38,074 bases of DNA from an uncultured Clostridia bacterium (GCA_944380795.1 CALWIS010000136.1:1-38074), one strand, 5' to 3'; positions 1 through 8,333 are shown, numbered from the stretch's first letter. Numbers and translations: made by a program. Notes: generated by a model not told the origin, from the letters alone.

Positions 1-1484
1 CCAGCATCAATCTCTTTTAAGGGCTTTCCAGTCCATTTATGGCTTTTATCCACGTTGATCTCATACAAATACAGGTTCCGCCGGTTCTCAAACTCCCGAG
101 CCGCCGCTACCAGCAAATCGCCCGGCAAAATCTCGGTTTCTCCGTTGGGGATGATATTTTCTTCCCCACGAATAATCACCACAATGAGGAATCCTCCCGG
201 CAGCGAAAGGGTGCTCAGCTTCTTATGTACCATGCCGCTGTCAGCATCCACATGGATTTTAACAAAGGAAATATTGGTGTCCTCTTGGTAATCGTTAAAG
301 GTCTTTTGAATATCGGCTTTTTGATCAATCATATCCAGCTTTTTGGAAACCCAAGGCAGCAGCGTCCCCTGTAACGAAAGCGACAACAACACTACACAAA
401 ACACCATATTAAAGATATTAAAGGTCATATTCACTTGATGAAGCATAACATAAATGGCAAACACAATGGAAGCCACGCCCCGCAGTCCGGCCCAGGAAAC
501 AATGCCGATTTGCCGCAGGGAAGAGCGGAAGGGCAGCAACACCGCCGCCGAAGCCAGCGGTCTGCCAATGATGGTCATAAAGGCCATAATCAGTACGGCG
601 GGCAGCAGCACTTGGGGAAGCTCCACCGGGGTCACCAGCAAGCCCAACAAGAAGAAAATCATCATCTGGGAAATCCCGGTAACAGCATCAAAAAAATGGA
701 CCAAGTCCCTTTTCCCGGGAAAATACCGGTTTCCCATCAGGATTCCGCACAAGTAGACGCTTAAGTAGCCGTTACCCCCCACTGCGTTTGGCAGGGCATA
801 AGCAATAATAGCCACAGCAAACACAAAAATGGTCTTGCCCTGTGCCATGGAAAAATCGAACCGGTTGAGCAGCAGGACAGCCCCCCAGCCCACTAAGATT
901 CCGCCCAATGCGCCAAAGGCCATTTGCTGCAAAAACAGGATGGGCACCGAAATCTCCTGCCCTGTCATCAAAGAAACCATCACTACGGTAAGCAGATACG
1001 ACATGGGGTCATTGGAGCCGGATTCCAGCTCCAGCAGGGAGTCGGTGTGGTCTTTTAAGGCCATCTTTTGAGAACGTAAGATATTAAAAACGGAAGCGGC
1101 GTCGGTAGAGGAAAGCACTGCTCCAATCAGGAAACTTTCCATCCACCCCAGCCCCAAGGCATAGTGGGCAAACAGCCCCACAAAAGCGGCTGTAAGAAAC
1201 ACTCCCATACTGGCCAGAGAAAAAGCCCTGGCCACTACCGGCCTTGCCACCCGTATATTAGTGCCAAATCCGCCGTAGAACATAACGACGATGAGGCAGG
1301 CGGAACAGATATTTTCCGAAATCGCATATTCATTAAACACGATTCCCAAAGGACCGTTTTCCCCAAAGAACATTCCCAAGGCAATGAAGATAAGCAGAGA
1401 TGGCACTGGCAGCTTTTCGGCAAACCGATGAAGCAGTACACAGGCACCAATCACAACCCCAGCGAGCAACAAATAAGAATTCAA
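1..1484 (-). CDS. Cation (K+ or Na+)/proton antiporter, NhaP2/CvrA type, C-terminus cut by window edge
   Basis: The gene reads leftward off the window, leaving 494 codons visible. The start is TTG at 1484: an in-frame TAA lies two codons upstream, and AGGAGGGG sits 9-10 bases before the TTG. The first ~390 residues are a polytopic membrane domain of the CPA family with typical motifs STDAASVFNIL, ESGSNDPMSYLL and SWAGLRGVASIVFA; the Asp residues of the first two are the likely ion path. The last ~90 residues are a soluble domain (LPGGFLIVVIIRGEE, LPGDLLVAAARE) typical of a TrkA-C/RCK-C regulatory domain. Family knowledge: these proteins exchange K+ or Na+ for protons at the cytoplasmic membrane, and the RCK-C domain senses ligand or ion state. 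Which ion is exchanged cannot be read from sequence. It stands alone with its own promoter. Confidence 0.88.
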   Translation of the reverse strand, partial: MNSYLLLAGVVIGACVLLHRFAEKLPVPSLLIFIALGMFFGENGPLGIVFNEYAISENICSACLIVVMFYGGFGTNIRVARPVVARAFSLASMGVFLTAAFVGLFAHYALGLGWMESFLIGAVLSSTDAASVFNILRSQKMALKDHTDSLLELESGSNDPMSYLLTVVMVSLMTGQEISVPILFLQQMAFGALGGILVGWGAVLLLNRFDFSMAQGKTIFVFAVAIIAYALPNAVGGNGYLSVYLCGILMGNRYFPGKRDLVHFFDAVTGISQMMIFFLLGLLVTPVELPQVLLPAVLIMAFMTIIGRPLASAAVLLPFRSSLRQIGIVSWAGLRGVASIVFAIYVMLHQVNMTFNIFNMVFCVVLLSLSLQGTLLPWVSKKLDMIDQKADIQKTFNDYQEDTNISFVKIHVDADSGMVHKKLSTLSLPGGFLIVVIIRGEENIIPNGETEILPGDLLVAAAREFENRRNLYLYEINVDKSHKWTGKPLKEIDA

Positions 1485-1544
1485 TCGTTATGTCCCCTCC
1501 TTTATGGTGGTATGTAAATAAAAATTTATAAATTCTATAGGATA

Positions 1545-1553
1545 AGTATATCA
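1545..1553 (-). promoter_or_regulatory. Extended -10 promoter of the antiporter gene
   Basis: On the minus strand TGA-TATACT (1553 to 1545) forms an extended -10 element about 60 bases before the TTG start. No good -35 hexamer is visible 16-18 bases upstream, as is common for TGn promoters. Confidence 0.5.
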
Positions 1554-1608
1554 TATTTTCTTCCTTAAAAGAAGAAAACGACCTGAAAGAAACATTTCCA
1601 TTTTTTGA

Positions 1609-1645
1609 AAACAAAAGGCTACTGCAAATACTTGCAACAGCCTTC
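1609..1645 (-). terminator. Intrinsic terminator downstream of pnp
   Basis: On the minus strand AAGGCT-GTTGCAA pairs with TTGCAGT-AGCCTT around a GTAT loop and is followed by TTTGTTTTC. It starts about 20 bases after the pnp stop codon. Confidence 0.75.
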
Positions 1646-1664
1646 TTACCTATTTTATTGCAAA

Positions 1665-3899
1665 TCAATCATTGTGCCGGGGCTTATTGGTGTTGGCAAT
1701 AAAGCCGTTGCTGGCACGGGGACGATCGTCATGGCGACGGTGACCGTCACGGCGGTCCTCACGGCGGCGGGGAGCATCGGAAATGGTATTCTCCGGCACC
1801 ATGCCGTCCAGGTCGATGAGAGCGTCACGGCGAGACAGGTTCAAACGGCCCTTATCGTCAATTTCCAGCACCTTGACCTTGACTACGTCGCCCACATTCA
1901 CCACATCGGTGACCTTCTCGGTGCGCTTCACGTCCAGGCGGGAAATGTGTACTAAGCCTTCCTTGCCGGGAGCAATCTCCACAAAAGCGCCAAAGTCCAT
2001 AATGCGGGTCACCTTGCCGGTGTAGTAGGTGCCCGGCTCGGGATCGTTGACAATGGTATCGATGATGGTCATAGCCCGCTGGCACTTCTCCTGGTCGATG
2101 CCGGAAACGAACACGTGTCCGTCCTCTTCCACATCCACCTTGACCTCGCACTCAGCGCAGATCTTCTGGATGACCTTTCCGCCGGAACCGATGACCTCGC
2201 GGATCTTGTCCACAGGAATCACGGTGGAGAGCATCTTGGGAGCATACTTGGACAGCTCCGGACGGGGCTCGGGAATGGCCTTGAGCATAATCTCGTCGAT
2301 GATATAGTCGCGGGCCTTGTGGGTCTTGAGCAGGGCTTCCTTCACCATAGCGGGGGTCAGGCCGTCAATCTTCAGATCCATCTGGATGGCGGTAATGCCC
2401 TTATGGGTGCCGGCCACCTTAAAGTCCATATCGCCGAAGAAGTCCTCCACGCCCTGGATGTCCACCATGGTCATCCAGCGCTCGCCCTCGGTAATCAGGC
2501 CGCAGGAAATACCGGCCACCGGAGCCTTAATGGGCACGCCAGCATCCATCAGAGCCAGGGTGCTGCCGCAAACAGAACCCTGAGAGGTGGAACCGTTGGA
2601 AGAAAGCACCTCAGACACCAGGCGCAGGGTATAGGGGAACTCCTCTACCGGCGGGATCACCGGCACCAAAGCACGCTCTGCCAGAGCGCCGTGACCGATC
2701 TCACGACGGCCGGGGCCGCGGCTGGGCTTAGTCTCGCCTACGGAATAGGAGGGGAAGTTGTAGTGGTGGATATACCGCTTAGTTTCCTCATCGTCGATGC
2801 CGTCCAGCAGCTGGCAGTCGCTCACCGGGCCCAATGTGGCAACGGTAAGCACCTGAGTCTGGCCGCGGGTAAACATACCGGAACCATGCACTCGAGGCAG
2901 CAGCCCTACTTCGGCAGCCAGAGGACGGATCTCGTCCATTCCACGGCCGTCCACACGCTTCTGCTCATCCAGCAGCCAGCGACGCACGATATACTTCTGG
3001 GTACGATACATGCAATCGTCGATAAGAGCTTCCTGCTCGGGATAAATGGGGTCGAAGTGTTCATGCACCTTCTCGTAGATGGGCTTCAGGCGCTCGTCAC
3101 GAACGGTCTTGTCGTCGGTATCCATGGCGAACTTTACGTCCTCCATGGCGAACTCCTTCACAGCCTCGATCATTTCCTCCGGCGGCAGGTTGCTGGGATA
3201 TTCAAACTTAGCCTTGCCGATTTCGGCCTGGATGCCCTTGATGAACTCAATAATGTGCTGGTTGGCCTTATGACCAGCGATGATACCGTTGTACATATCC
3301 TCGTCGGAAACCTCGTTGGCACCAGCCTCGATCATAGCAATACGGGAATCGGTGGAAGCCACGGTCACAGCCATCTGGGAAACCTTGCGCTGCTCGACGT
3401 TGGGGTTGATGACAAATTCGCCGTCAATGAGACCCACACTCACAGCAGAGATCGGACCATTCCACGGCACATCGGAGATGGACAGGGCAATGGAAGTACC
3501 CACCATAGCGGTGATTTCGGGGGAGCAGTCCGGGTCCACAGACATCACGGTGCAGACGATGGAAACATCGTTGCGCATGTCCTTGGGGAACAGAGGACGG
3601 ATGGGGCGGTCGATCACACGGCACACCAAAATCGCCTTATCGGTGGGACGGCCTTCCCGCTTCAGGAAGGAGCCGGGGATTTTGCCCACAGAATACAGCT
3701 TCTCCTCAAAGTCCACAGACAGGGGGAAGAAGTCCACGCCCTCACGGGGCTTGGCAGCGGCGGTCACCGCCACATGTACCACGGTTTCGCCATAACGAAC
3801 CAGGCACTCGCCGTTGGCCAGCTGGGCCATTTTGCCGGTTTCCACTACCAAGGGACGGCCAGCAAATTCGGTTTCAAATACTCGGAATTTCTCGAACAT
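1665..3899 (-). CDS. pnp: Polyribonucleotide nucleotidyltransferase (PNPase)
   Basis: A 744-residue protein of normal family length. It phosphorolytically degrades mRNA 3' to 5', releasing nucleoside diphosphates, in the cytoplasm as a trimer. Domains in order: RNase PH 1 (about 1-230), an all-alpha linker, RNase PH 2 (about 310-540, with FPYTLRLVSEVLSSNGSTS), a KH domain (about 555-615, GSGG loop in IREVIGSGGKVIQKI) and an S1 domain (about 620-690, GKVTRIMDFGAFVEI). The last ~45 residues form an Arg/Asp-rich disordered tail. The ATG at 3899 follows GGAGG by 8 bases. It lies downstream of rpsO, as in many bacteria, but a strong hairpin at 4054-4078 separates them, so it probably depends on read-through or on a promoter I could not identify in 3900-4050. 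Confidence 0.98.
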   Translation of the reverse strand: MFEKFRVFETEFAGRPLVVETGKMAQLANGECLVRYGETVVHVAVTAAAKPREGVDFFPLSVDFEEKLYSVGKIPGSFLKREGRPTDKAILVCRVIDRPIRPLFPKDMRNDVSIVCTVMSVDPDCSPEITAMVGTSIALSISDVPWNGPISAVSVGLIDGEFVINPNVEQRKVSQMAVTVASTDSRIAMIEAGANEVSDEDMYNGIIAGHKANQHIIEFIKGIQAEIGKAKFEYPSNLPPEEMIEAVKEFAMEDVKFAMDTDDKTVRDERLKPIYEKVHEHFDPIYPEQEALIDDCMYRTQKYIVRRWLLDEQKRVDGRGMDEIRPLAAEVGLLPRVHGSGMFTRGQTQVLTVATLGPVSDCQLLDGIDDEETKRYIHHYNFPSYSVGETKPSRGPGRREIGHGALAERALVPVIPPVEEFPYTLRLVSEVLSSNGSTSQGSVCGSTLALMDAGVPIKAPVAGISCGLITEGERWMTMVDIQGVEDFFGDMDFKVAGTHKGITAIQMDLKIDGLTPAMVKEALLKTHKARDYIIDEIMLKAIPEPRPELSKYAPKMLSTVIPVDKIREVIGSGGKVIQKICAECEVKVDVEEDGHVFVSGIDQEKCQRAMTIIDTIVNDPEPGTYYTGKVTRIMDFGAFVEIAPGKEGLVHISRLDVKRTEKVTDVVNVGDVVKVKVLEIDDKGRLNLSRRDALIDLDGMVPENTISDAPRRREDRRDGHRRHDDRPRASNGFIANTNKPRHND

Positions 3900-4045
3900 T
3901 CAGCTTTCCTCCATTTCTTTTTCGGGAAAGGCAGAACCGATTTAGCAATAAAACCAAAGTGCAGAAGCTGCGCCCTCGTTTCACTGCTAAACACAGCTGT
4001 CTTTCCTACGAAAACAATTTCAATACTTCTCACAGGGGTTCAGAT

Positions 4046-4080
4046 AGCCTAAAGGCAGGCGACTATCGGCCGCCTGCCCT
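4046..4080 (-). terminator. Terminator after rpsO
   Basis: Perfect 8-bp stem GGCAGGCG (4054-4061) / CGCCTGCC (4071-4078) with a 9-base loop. The minus strand continues with TTTAGGC; the plus strand is also T-rich, so it may work in both directions. It lies between the rpsO stop and the pnp start and probably sets the rpsO:pnp ratio. Confidence 0.65.
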
Positions 4081-4118
4081 TTTCAGCTTTCTGTAAAAAT
4101 TGCCACCGCAATCTGGGA

Positions 4119-4382
4119 TTACTTACGGATACCCAGCTTAGCGATGATAGCACGATACCGCTCGATGTCCACCTTCATCAGGTAGTTGAGCAGGTTGCGG
4201 CGCTGGCCAACCATCTTCAGCAGGCCACGACGGGAATGGTGGTCCTTCTTGTGAGTGCGCAGGTGATCGGTCAGATCGTTGATGCGCTTGGTCAGAACAG
4301 CGATCTGCACCTCGGGGGAGCCGGTGTCGCCTTCGTGCATAGCGTATTCCTTAATAATTGCGGTCTTTTCTTCTTTCAACAT
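4119..4382 (-). CDS. rpsO: 30S ribosomal protein S15
   Basis: Encodes 87 residues, the usual S15 length. S15 binds the 16S rRNA central domain as a primary assembly protein. Family signatures are clear: [14 protein letters not shown] near residue 20, [16 protein letters not shown] at 40-55 and the C-terminal [14 protein letters not shown] chose the ATG at 4382 (MLKEEKTAI), which follows AAAGGTGG, rather than an in-frame start 17 codons upstream that has no counterpart in the family. It has its own strong promoter at 4503-4531 and a ~110-base structured leader, consistent with the S15 autoregulation known in other bacteria. Confidence 0.98.
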   Translation of the reverse strand: MLKEEKTAIIKEYAMHEGDTGSPEVQIAVLTKRINDLTDHLRTHKKDHHSRRGLLKMVGQRRNLLNYLMKVDIERYRAIIAKLGIRK

Positions 4383-4496
4383 GGTAATTCCACCTTTTCT
4401 GCGGCAATGCCGCTGTAAATTTCCCTCATTCACAGAAGAAGGCTGGTGAATTCCCCGTGCGGGGCTTTACCCTTCATCCGGGAAAGGGGTTGCAAC
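4383..4496 (-). promoter_or_regulatory. Structured rpsO 5' leader, candidate S15 autoregulatory site
   Basis: The leader contains a GCCCCGCACGGGG hairpin (around 4458-4471) and GCGGC-ATT-GCCGC (around 4400-4412) immediately before the AAAGGTGG ribosome binding site. S15 represses its own translation through leader structures in several phyla, with different RNA architectures. Assigning this leader to such a class is inference. Confidence 0.4.
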
Positions 4497-4502
4497 TGTA
4501 GT

Positions 4503-4531
4503 ATTATAGCATGGCGGCGGCCTTTTGTAAA
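4503..4531 (-). promoter_or_regulatory. Sigma-A promoter of rpsO
   Basis: Minus strand: TTTACA (4531-4526), 17-base spacer, TATAAT (4508-4503), with TGC directly before the -10 giving an extended element. Confidence 0.82.
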
Positions 4532-4545
4532 TCATTTTCCGCTAT

Positions 4546-5478
4546 TTACAGGGATTTTTTCCAGAAAGGAGCTTTCCACTCCCGCTCTGCGATCTGACGG
4601 GCCATAACGCCGTTTTGCAAAATCTCATTTTTCAGCTCATCAAGGCTGTCAAACTTTTTCTCCGGCCGGATAAAATCCAACAATTCCACTGGAATTCTTT
4701 TTCCATACAGGTCTCCAGAAAATTCTGGAATCCAGGTTTCCGACAAAGCGCAGTCAGAGCCCACAGTGGGCTTGATTCCAATATTCGTTACCCCATAATA
4801 TTTCTTTCCTTCAATGGTTACCAGAGAGGCATACACCCCGAACCGCGGCAGAACATACCCCTGAGGAAACGGCTGATTAATGGTGGGCGTTCCCCAAGTG
4901 CGCCCTAACTGGCGGCCATGGGTCACTTCAAAGTCATAGCCAAAGGGACGGCCCAAAAGCTGCCCAGCCTGCTGCACGTCCCCTTCTTCCAGATAGGAAC
5001 GAATACGGGTAGAGCTCACCGCTTCTCCCCCCACCAACACCGGCGGTACTACACAAAGCTCGATTCCCCACTGGTCACACAGGGTTTCCAGCAGAGCAGC
5101 GTCTCCCCTGCCGTTTTTGCCAAACCGAAAATTAAAGCCGCAGCAAAGCTTTCGCACCCGGCACACCCGATACAGCACTTCCACAAACGCCTCCGGCTCC
5201 ATGTCCCGAATTTGGTCAAAGGGAAGCAGATATACGGTATCAATCCCCATTTCCTCCAAAAGGGCCAGCCTCTGTTCATTGGTAGTGAGGAGAGGGACAG
5301 GATTTTTTTGCAGGACGGCAGATGGATTCTGTTGAAAAGTCACCACAGCCGGGCGCAGCTTAGAGGAAGAAAAGGTGTTTCCAATGACCTGACGGTGGCC
5401 CAGATGCAGCCCGTCAAAGCTGCCCAATGCCGCCGCCAGTTCTCCCGGCGGTATTTGCATCTGTTCATAGCATTTCAC
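4546..5478 (-). CDS. ribF: Bifunctional riboflavin kinase / FAD synthetase
   Basis: A 310-residue protein converting riboflavin to FMN and then FAD. The N-terminal half is a nucleotidyltransferase fold with the HxGH-like ATP site in GSFDGLHLGHRQV (about 18-30) and the later SSTRIRSYL (about 154-162). The C-terminal half (about 180-305) is flavokinase, with GTPTIN for the usual G-x-PT-x-N Mg-ATP motif and VTNIGIKPTVG. The start is GTG at 5478 with AAAGGG upstream. It follows truB by 32 bases and is the last gene before the separately promoted rpsO. The order truB-ribF-rpsO-pnp is classical in Firmicutes. Confidence 0.97.
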   Translation of the reverse strand: MKCYEQMQIPPGELAAALGSFDGLHLGHRQVIGNTFSSSKLRPAVVTFQQNPSAVLQKNPVPLLTTNEQRLALLEEMGIDTVYLLPFDQIRDMEPEAFVEVLYRVCRVRKLCCGFNFRFGKNGRGDAALLETLCDQWGIELCVVPPVLVGGEAVSSTRIRSYLEEGDVQQAGQLLGRPFGYDFEVTHGRQLGRTWGTPTINQPFPQGYVLPRFGVYASLVTIEGKKYYGVTNIGIKPTVGSDCALSETWIPEFSGDLYGKRIPVELLDFIRPEKKFDSLDELKNEILQNGVMARQIAEREWKAPFWKKSL

Positions 5479-5510
5479 AAAACCATCCCTTTCCTGTGCC
5501 TTGTATCGCT

Positions 5511-6413
5511 TTAAAATAATTTAAGGATGGCAAGCCAACCTTTTTCGGCCTCCACCTGTCCAAGCCCCAAAAAATCGCCGTTTTCTCCCCGGACGCGGAA
5601 TGTGTCCCCATCCTGCGGCTTTTGGTTACGGAATGCCGGAAGCCTTTTCAAATCCAACTGTCCGCCGTTTTGAAAGCGCACCGCCTGTGCCCCGGAAACC
5701 GCAATTGCCGGCAGATGGAAAAACAAGCTCTCCACCGGGCGCAGCCTTTCTTCCAGCGTCCCGGCCTCCGAAAGAGCTTTGGCTTCGTCCAGCGTGACAG
5801 CGTCCGCCAGCGTAAAGCCGCAGGCCTTTGTCCGGCGCAGGGCGGTCATCACACCCAGCGAACCCGCCGCTTTTGCTAGGTCAGCAATCAGCGTGCGGAT
5901 ATACGTCCCCTTGGAGCAGGAAACCACCAGCTTTCCCTCCCGGGATGCTTCGTCATATTCCGTCAGCTCCAGCTTAAAAATGGTCACCGGCCGGGCGTCC
6001 CGCTCCACTTCGATACCCTTCCGCGCCAACTCATACAGCCGCTTTCCATCTTTAGATACCGCCGAATACATAGGCGGCACCTGCATGATCTCGCCCCGGA
6101 ACTGAGGCAGCAAGCTTTCCAGCACTTCTTGAGAAACCGGCGTTTCGCTGGTTTCCAACACTTTACCGGTGCTGTCCTCGGTATCGGTGGCAATTCCCAG
6201 CCGGAACCCGGCCTCGTATTCTTTATCGGTATCTTCCAACAAAGAAGCCGCCCGGGTTGCCTTTCCCAGCAGTAAAGGCAGTACACCGGTGGCCATGGGG
6301 TCCAAGGTGCCAGTGTGTCCGATCTTCCGCTCATGGCACAGCCGACGGCATACCGCCACCGCGTCGAAGGAGGTAAAATCCGCAGGCTTGTCCAGAATTA
6401 AAACACCGGTCAC
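5511..6413 (-). CDS. truB: tRNA pseudouridine(55) synthase TruB
   Basis: A 300-residue protein that isomerises U55 in the T-loop of tRNAs. The catalytic Asp lies in GHTGTLDPMATGVLPL (about residue 38). Other family motifs are GVLILDKP at the N-terminus, the KEYEAGFRLG strand and CSKGTYIRTLIADLA (about 165-180). A C-terminal PUA-like domain follows. I chose GTG at 6413: it overlaps the nrnA stop as GTGA and has GGAGAGG 8 bases upstream. A GTG at 6422 would have almost no spacing from that site. Confidence 0.96.
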   Translation of the reverse strand: MTGVLILDKPADFTSFDAVAVCRRLCHERKIGHTGTLDPMATGVLPLLLGKATRAASLLEDTDKEYEAGFRLGIATDTEDSTGKVLETSETPVSQEVLESLLPQFRGEIMQVPPMYSAVSKDGKRLYELARKGIEVERDARPVTIFKLELTEYDEASREGKLVVSCSKGTYIRTLIADLAKAAGSLGVMTALRRTKACGFTLADAVTLDEAKALSEAGTLEERLRPVESLFFHLPAIAVSGAQAVRFQNGGQLDLKRLPAFRNQKPQDGDTFRVRGENGDFLGLGQVEAEKGWLAILKLF

Positions 6414-7372
6414 AGGCCGCACCTCTCCATCTGTTTTGCGATGGCTTCCAGCAGCAGCCCTTTCACTTCGTCAAAAGTCTTTCCAGTAAAAGCACAGCCT
6501 GCCGCCGCCGCGTGTCCGCCGCCGCCAAACTCCGCACAGATTTCAGATGCATTCATTGGCGGATTGGTACGCAGGGAGACTTTCAGCATGCCGTCCTCTT
6601 TTTCCCGGATGGTCACGCCTACCAGCACGCCCTCCACTTGCCGGGACATAGACGCAACGCCATCTAGGTCTCCTTCTTCCACGCCTAACTCCTCCACCAG
6701 AGAAGCAGGCAGGCAAAGCACGGCGCATTTTCCGTCAAAATGGAAAGTCAAGGCCTGAAGCACATACTTTTCCACTTCCAACCGAGCGCGGCTCTTGGTA
6801 TCGTACATTTCTCGGTTAATGTCAGCTGCATGGGCCCCCAGCTCTATCAACTCCGCCGCCATGCGGTGAGTACGGGGGGTCACGTTTCCAAAACGGAAGC
6901 AGCCGGTGTCGGTGGAAATTCCGGTAAACAGGCAGTCCGCGATTTCCGAGGAAATCGTCACCTGCATTTCTTTTAGCACCTGGAACAAAATCTCACAGGC
7001 CGCGGATGCTTTCGCGTCCACATATCGCTCTTTGGCAAAATCACCGTTGGTGCCGTGATGGTCCAAGCACAAATCCACCTTTTCCGTATAGCTTTCCAGG
7101 TTTTTTCCAAACAACTGACGGTCGGCAATATCCACACTCACAATAAATCCCGGCTCAAACACCTGTTCCTCCACACCGGCAAAGAGAAATGCGAACTTTT
7201 TGGGCACCGGGTCACTGCACAGAAAACGGGCTTTTTTGCCAAGGGAATGCAGCCCCCGCAGCAGGGCAGAAGCACATCCCAGAGTGTCACCATCCGGCGA
7301 ACGGTGGCTTAAAATCAGGATGTCATCCGCGTCCAGCAGCCGCTGGGCGGCCTTCTTCAGAGTAATATCCAT
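6410..7372 (-). CDS. nrnA: Bifunctional oligoribonuclease / PAP phosphatase, DHH family
   Basis: A 320-residue DHH-DHHA1 phosphoesterase. It degrades very short RNAs (nanoRNA) from the end and dephosphorylates 3'-phosphoadenosine 5'-phosphate. Metal-binding motifs are visible: SHRSPDGDTLG (His23, Asp27, Asp29), VSVDIAD (Asp81) and the DHH motif CLDHHGTNGD (Asp104-His106). The DHHA1 glycine loop GGGGHAAAAG lies near residue 290. The ATG at 7372 has AAGGAG 8 bases upstream; the GTG at 7381 that overlaps the rbfA stop lacks room for a binding site. It sits in the rbfA-nrnA-truB order seen widely in Firmicutes. Confidence 0.95.
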   Translation of the reverse strand: MDITLKKAAQRLLDADDILILSHRSPDGDTLGCASALLRGLHSLGKKARFLCSDPVPKKFAFLFAGVEEQVFEPGFIVSVDIADRQLFGKNLESYTEKVDLCLDHHGTNGDFAKERYVDAKASAACEILFQVLKEMQVTISSEIADCLFTGISTDTGCFRFGNVTPRTHRMAAELIELGAHAADINREMYDTKSRARLEVEKYVLQALTFHFDGKCAVLCLPASLVEELGVEEGDLDGVASMSRQVEGVLVGVTIREKEDGMLKVSLRTNPPMNASEICAEFGGGGHAAAAGCAFTGKTFDEVKGLLLEAIAKQMERCGL

Positions 7373-7377
7373 CTCAA

Positions 7378-7719
7378 TCACTCCTTCAGGTCGTTGAGCA
7401 GCTTGGAAATATTGGCGCTGTACTCAATGGAATCGGTGGCTTTAAAAATCATCTCCGGTACATGGCGCAGCTTCAGCTGATGGCCCAGCTCCCGGCGGAT
7501 AAAGCCTGCGGCGCTTTTGAGACCCTTTACTGCGGTCTGTGCCTGTTCCATGCCCTCCATGGAGCTGATATACACGGTGCAGTAGGAAAGGTCGTTGGTG
7601 ACCTCCACCCGAACAATGCTAATCATCCCCTGCACACGGGGGTCCTTCACTTCCCGCAGGATAGCGGTGAGCTCCCGGCGGATATCTTCTGTGGTTCTTC
7701 CCATACGATGACTGGGCAT
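7378..7719 (-). CDS. rbfA: 30S ribosome-binding factor A
   Basis: A 113-residue single KH-fold protein that helps mature the 16S rRNA 5' end and 30S subunit, notably in the cold. Family signatures are RMGRTTEDIRRELTAIL at the start, VKDPRVQGMISIVRVEVTNDL (about 29-49) and LRHVPEMIFKATDSIEYS near the C-terminus. The ATG at 7719 is preceded by GGAGG at 6 bases. It starts the rbfA-nrnA-truB-ribF run and is separated from infB by two small membrane-protein genes, which is unusual: infB and rbfA are normally adjacent. Confidence 0.97.
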   Translation of the reverse strand: MPSHRMGRTTEDIRRELTAILREVKDPRVQGMISIVRVEVTNDLSYCTVYISSMEGMEQAQTAVKGLKSAAGFIRRELGHQLKLRHVPEMIFKATDSIEYSANISKLLNDLKE

Positions 7720-7775
7720 AAACTTCCTCCGTTCTATCAACAATGTGTAATCGTAATCAATAACAGTGTTTTCGA

Positions 7776-7790
7776 GCGCATACTATGCGC
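7776..7790. repeat. Perfect GCGCATA-C-TATGCGC palindrome
   Basis: A 15-base perfect palindrome between the GGADGPT-motif gene and rbfA, followed by CCCCTAC on the plus strand. It may be a REP-like element or a weak terminator. There is no T-run on the minus strand. Confidence 0.4.
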
Positions 7791-7797
7791 CCCTACA

Positions 7798-8061
7798 TTA
7801 GCTCTTCCTGCGGCTTTTATAGATTGCCACACCGGCAACCAGTAGGAGAATGAGCAGAATCAATGCACCGCCCAGCCACACTACCAAATCCAAGCCGGAA
7901 GTCCACGTGATAAACGTAACCGTGGGGCCGTCCGCCCCGCCAATAATGCCTATGGACGGCGTGTTTTGGGGAATTTTAGAAAATGTGTACATCACCATCC
8001 CCGTGCAGACTGCCAAAATGCAGACAATGGCGACCGCGCCGCCAAGCAGCCACTTTTTCAT
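7798..8061 (-). CDS. Small membrane protein with GGADGPT loop of Na+-translocating decarboxylase beta subunits
   Basis: An 87-residue protein with AGGAGG before its ATG. A hydrophobic segment at about residues 4-27 and a second at about 58-80 flank a loop containing IGIIGGADGPTV (about 37-48), ending in a basic SRRKS tail. The GGADGPT loop is a hallmark of the beta subunits of Na+-pumping oxaloacetate, methylmalonyl-CoA and glutaconyl-CoA decarboxylases, which are ~370-430 residues long. Only the motif and flanking helices are present here, so it cannot be a full pump subunit. It could be a decayed fragment or a distinct small-protein family. No decarboxylase alpha or biotin subunit is in the window. 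Function unknown. Confidence 0.72.
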   Translation of the reverse strand: MKKWLLGGAVAIVCILAVCTGMVMYTFSKIPQNTPSIGIIGGADGPTVTFITWTSGLDLVVWLGGALILLILLLVAGVAIYKSRRKS

Positions 8062-8092
8062 ACACTCTCCTCCTGTTTTCTCAGGTAAACTT

Positions 8093-8314
8093 TCACTTCT
8101 TTTTCAGGAACCATTTTATCAGTGCCAGCACCAATAGGATTCCCACGGTATACGCTCCATACAAAAGGATACTGCTGTACCACGGGGTGGAGGAAAGGGC
8201 ATACAACTCTGGACGGTTTTGATACTCCCAATACACGAAAATTCCATATCCAAGAAAAACGCCAAACACCGTGCCCATTAGGATATTGAGCCAATTATTA
8301 ACACGTTCTTTCAT
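8093..8314 (-). CDS. Small two-helix membrane protein, unknown function
   Basis: A 73-residue protein starting MKERVNNWLN. The ATG at 8314 has GGGAG 8 bases upstream; in-frame codons further upstream have no binding site. Two hydrophobic segments (about 8-26 and 46-67) with a short loop (WEYQNRPELYALSSTPWYSS) end in a KKK tail. It lies 31 bases upstream of the GGADGPT gene and just after the infB terminator, so the two small genes probably form a unit. I do not recognise a family. Confidence 0.65.
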   Translation of the reverse strand: MKERVNNWLNILMGTVFGVFLGYGIFVYWEYQNRPELYALSSTPWYSSILLYGAYTVGILLVLALIKWFLKKK

Positions 8315-8333
8315 AGCATCTACTCCCTCAAAC

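Noticed and set aside
2115..4052. 645-codon plus-strand frame over pnp
   Set aside because: Antisense shadow of PNPase with the same His-rich composition. No binding site or homology.
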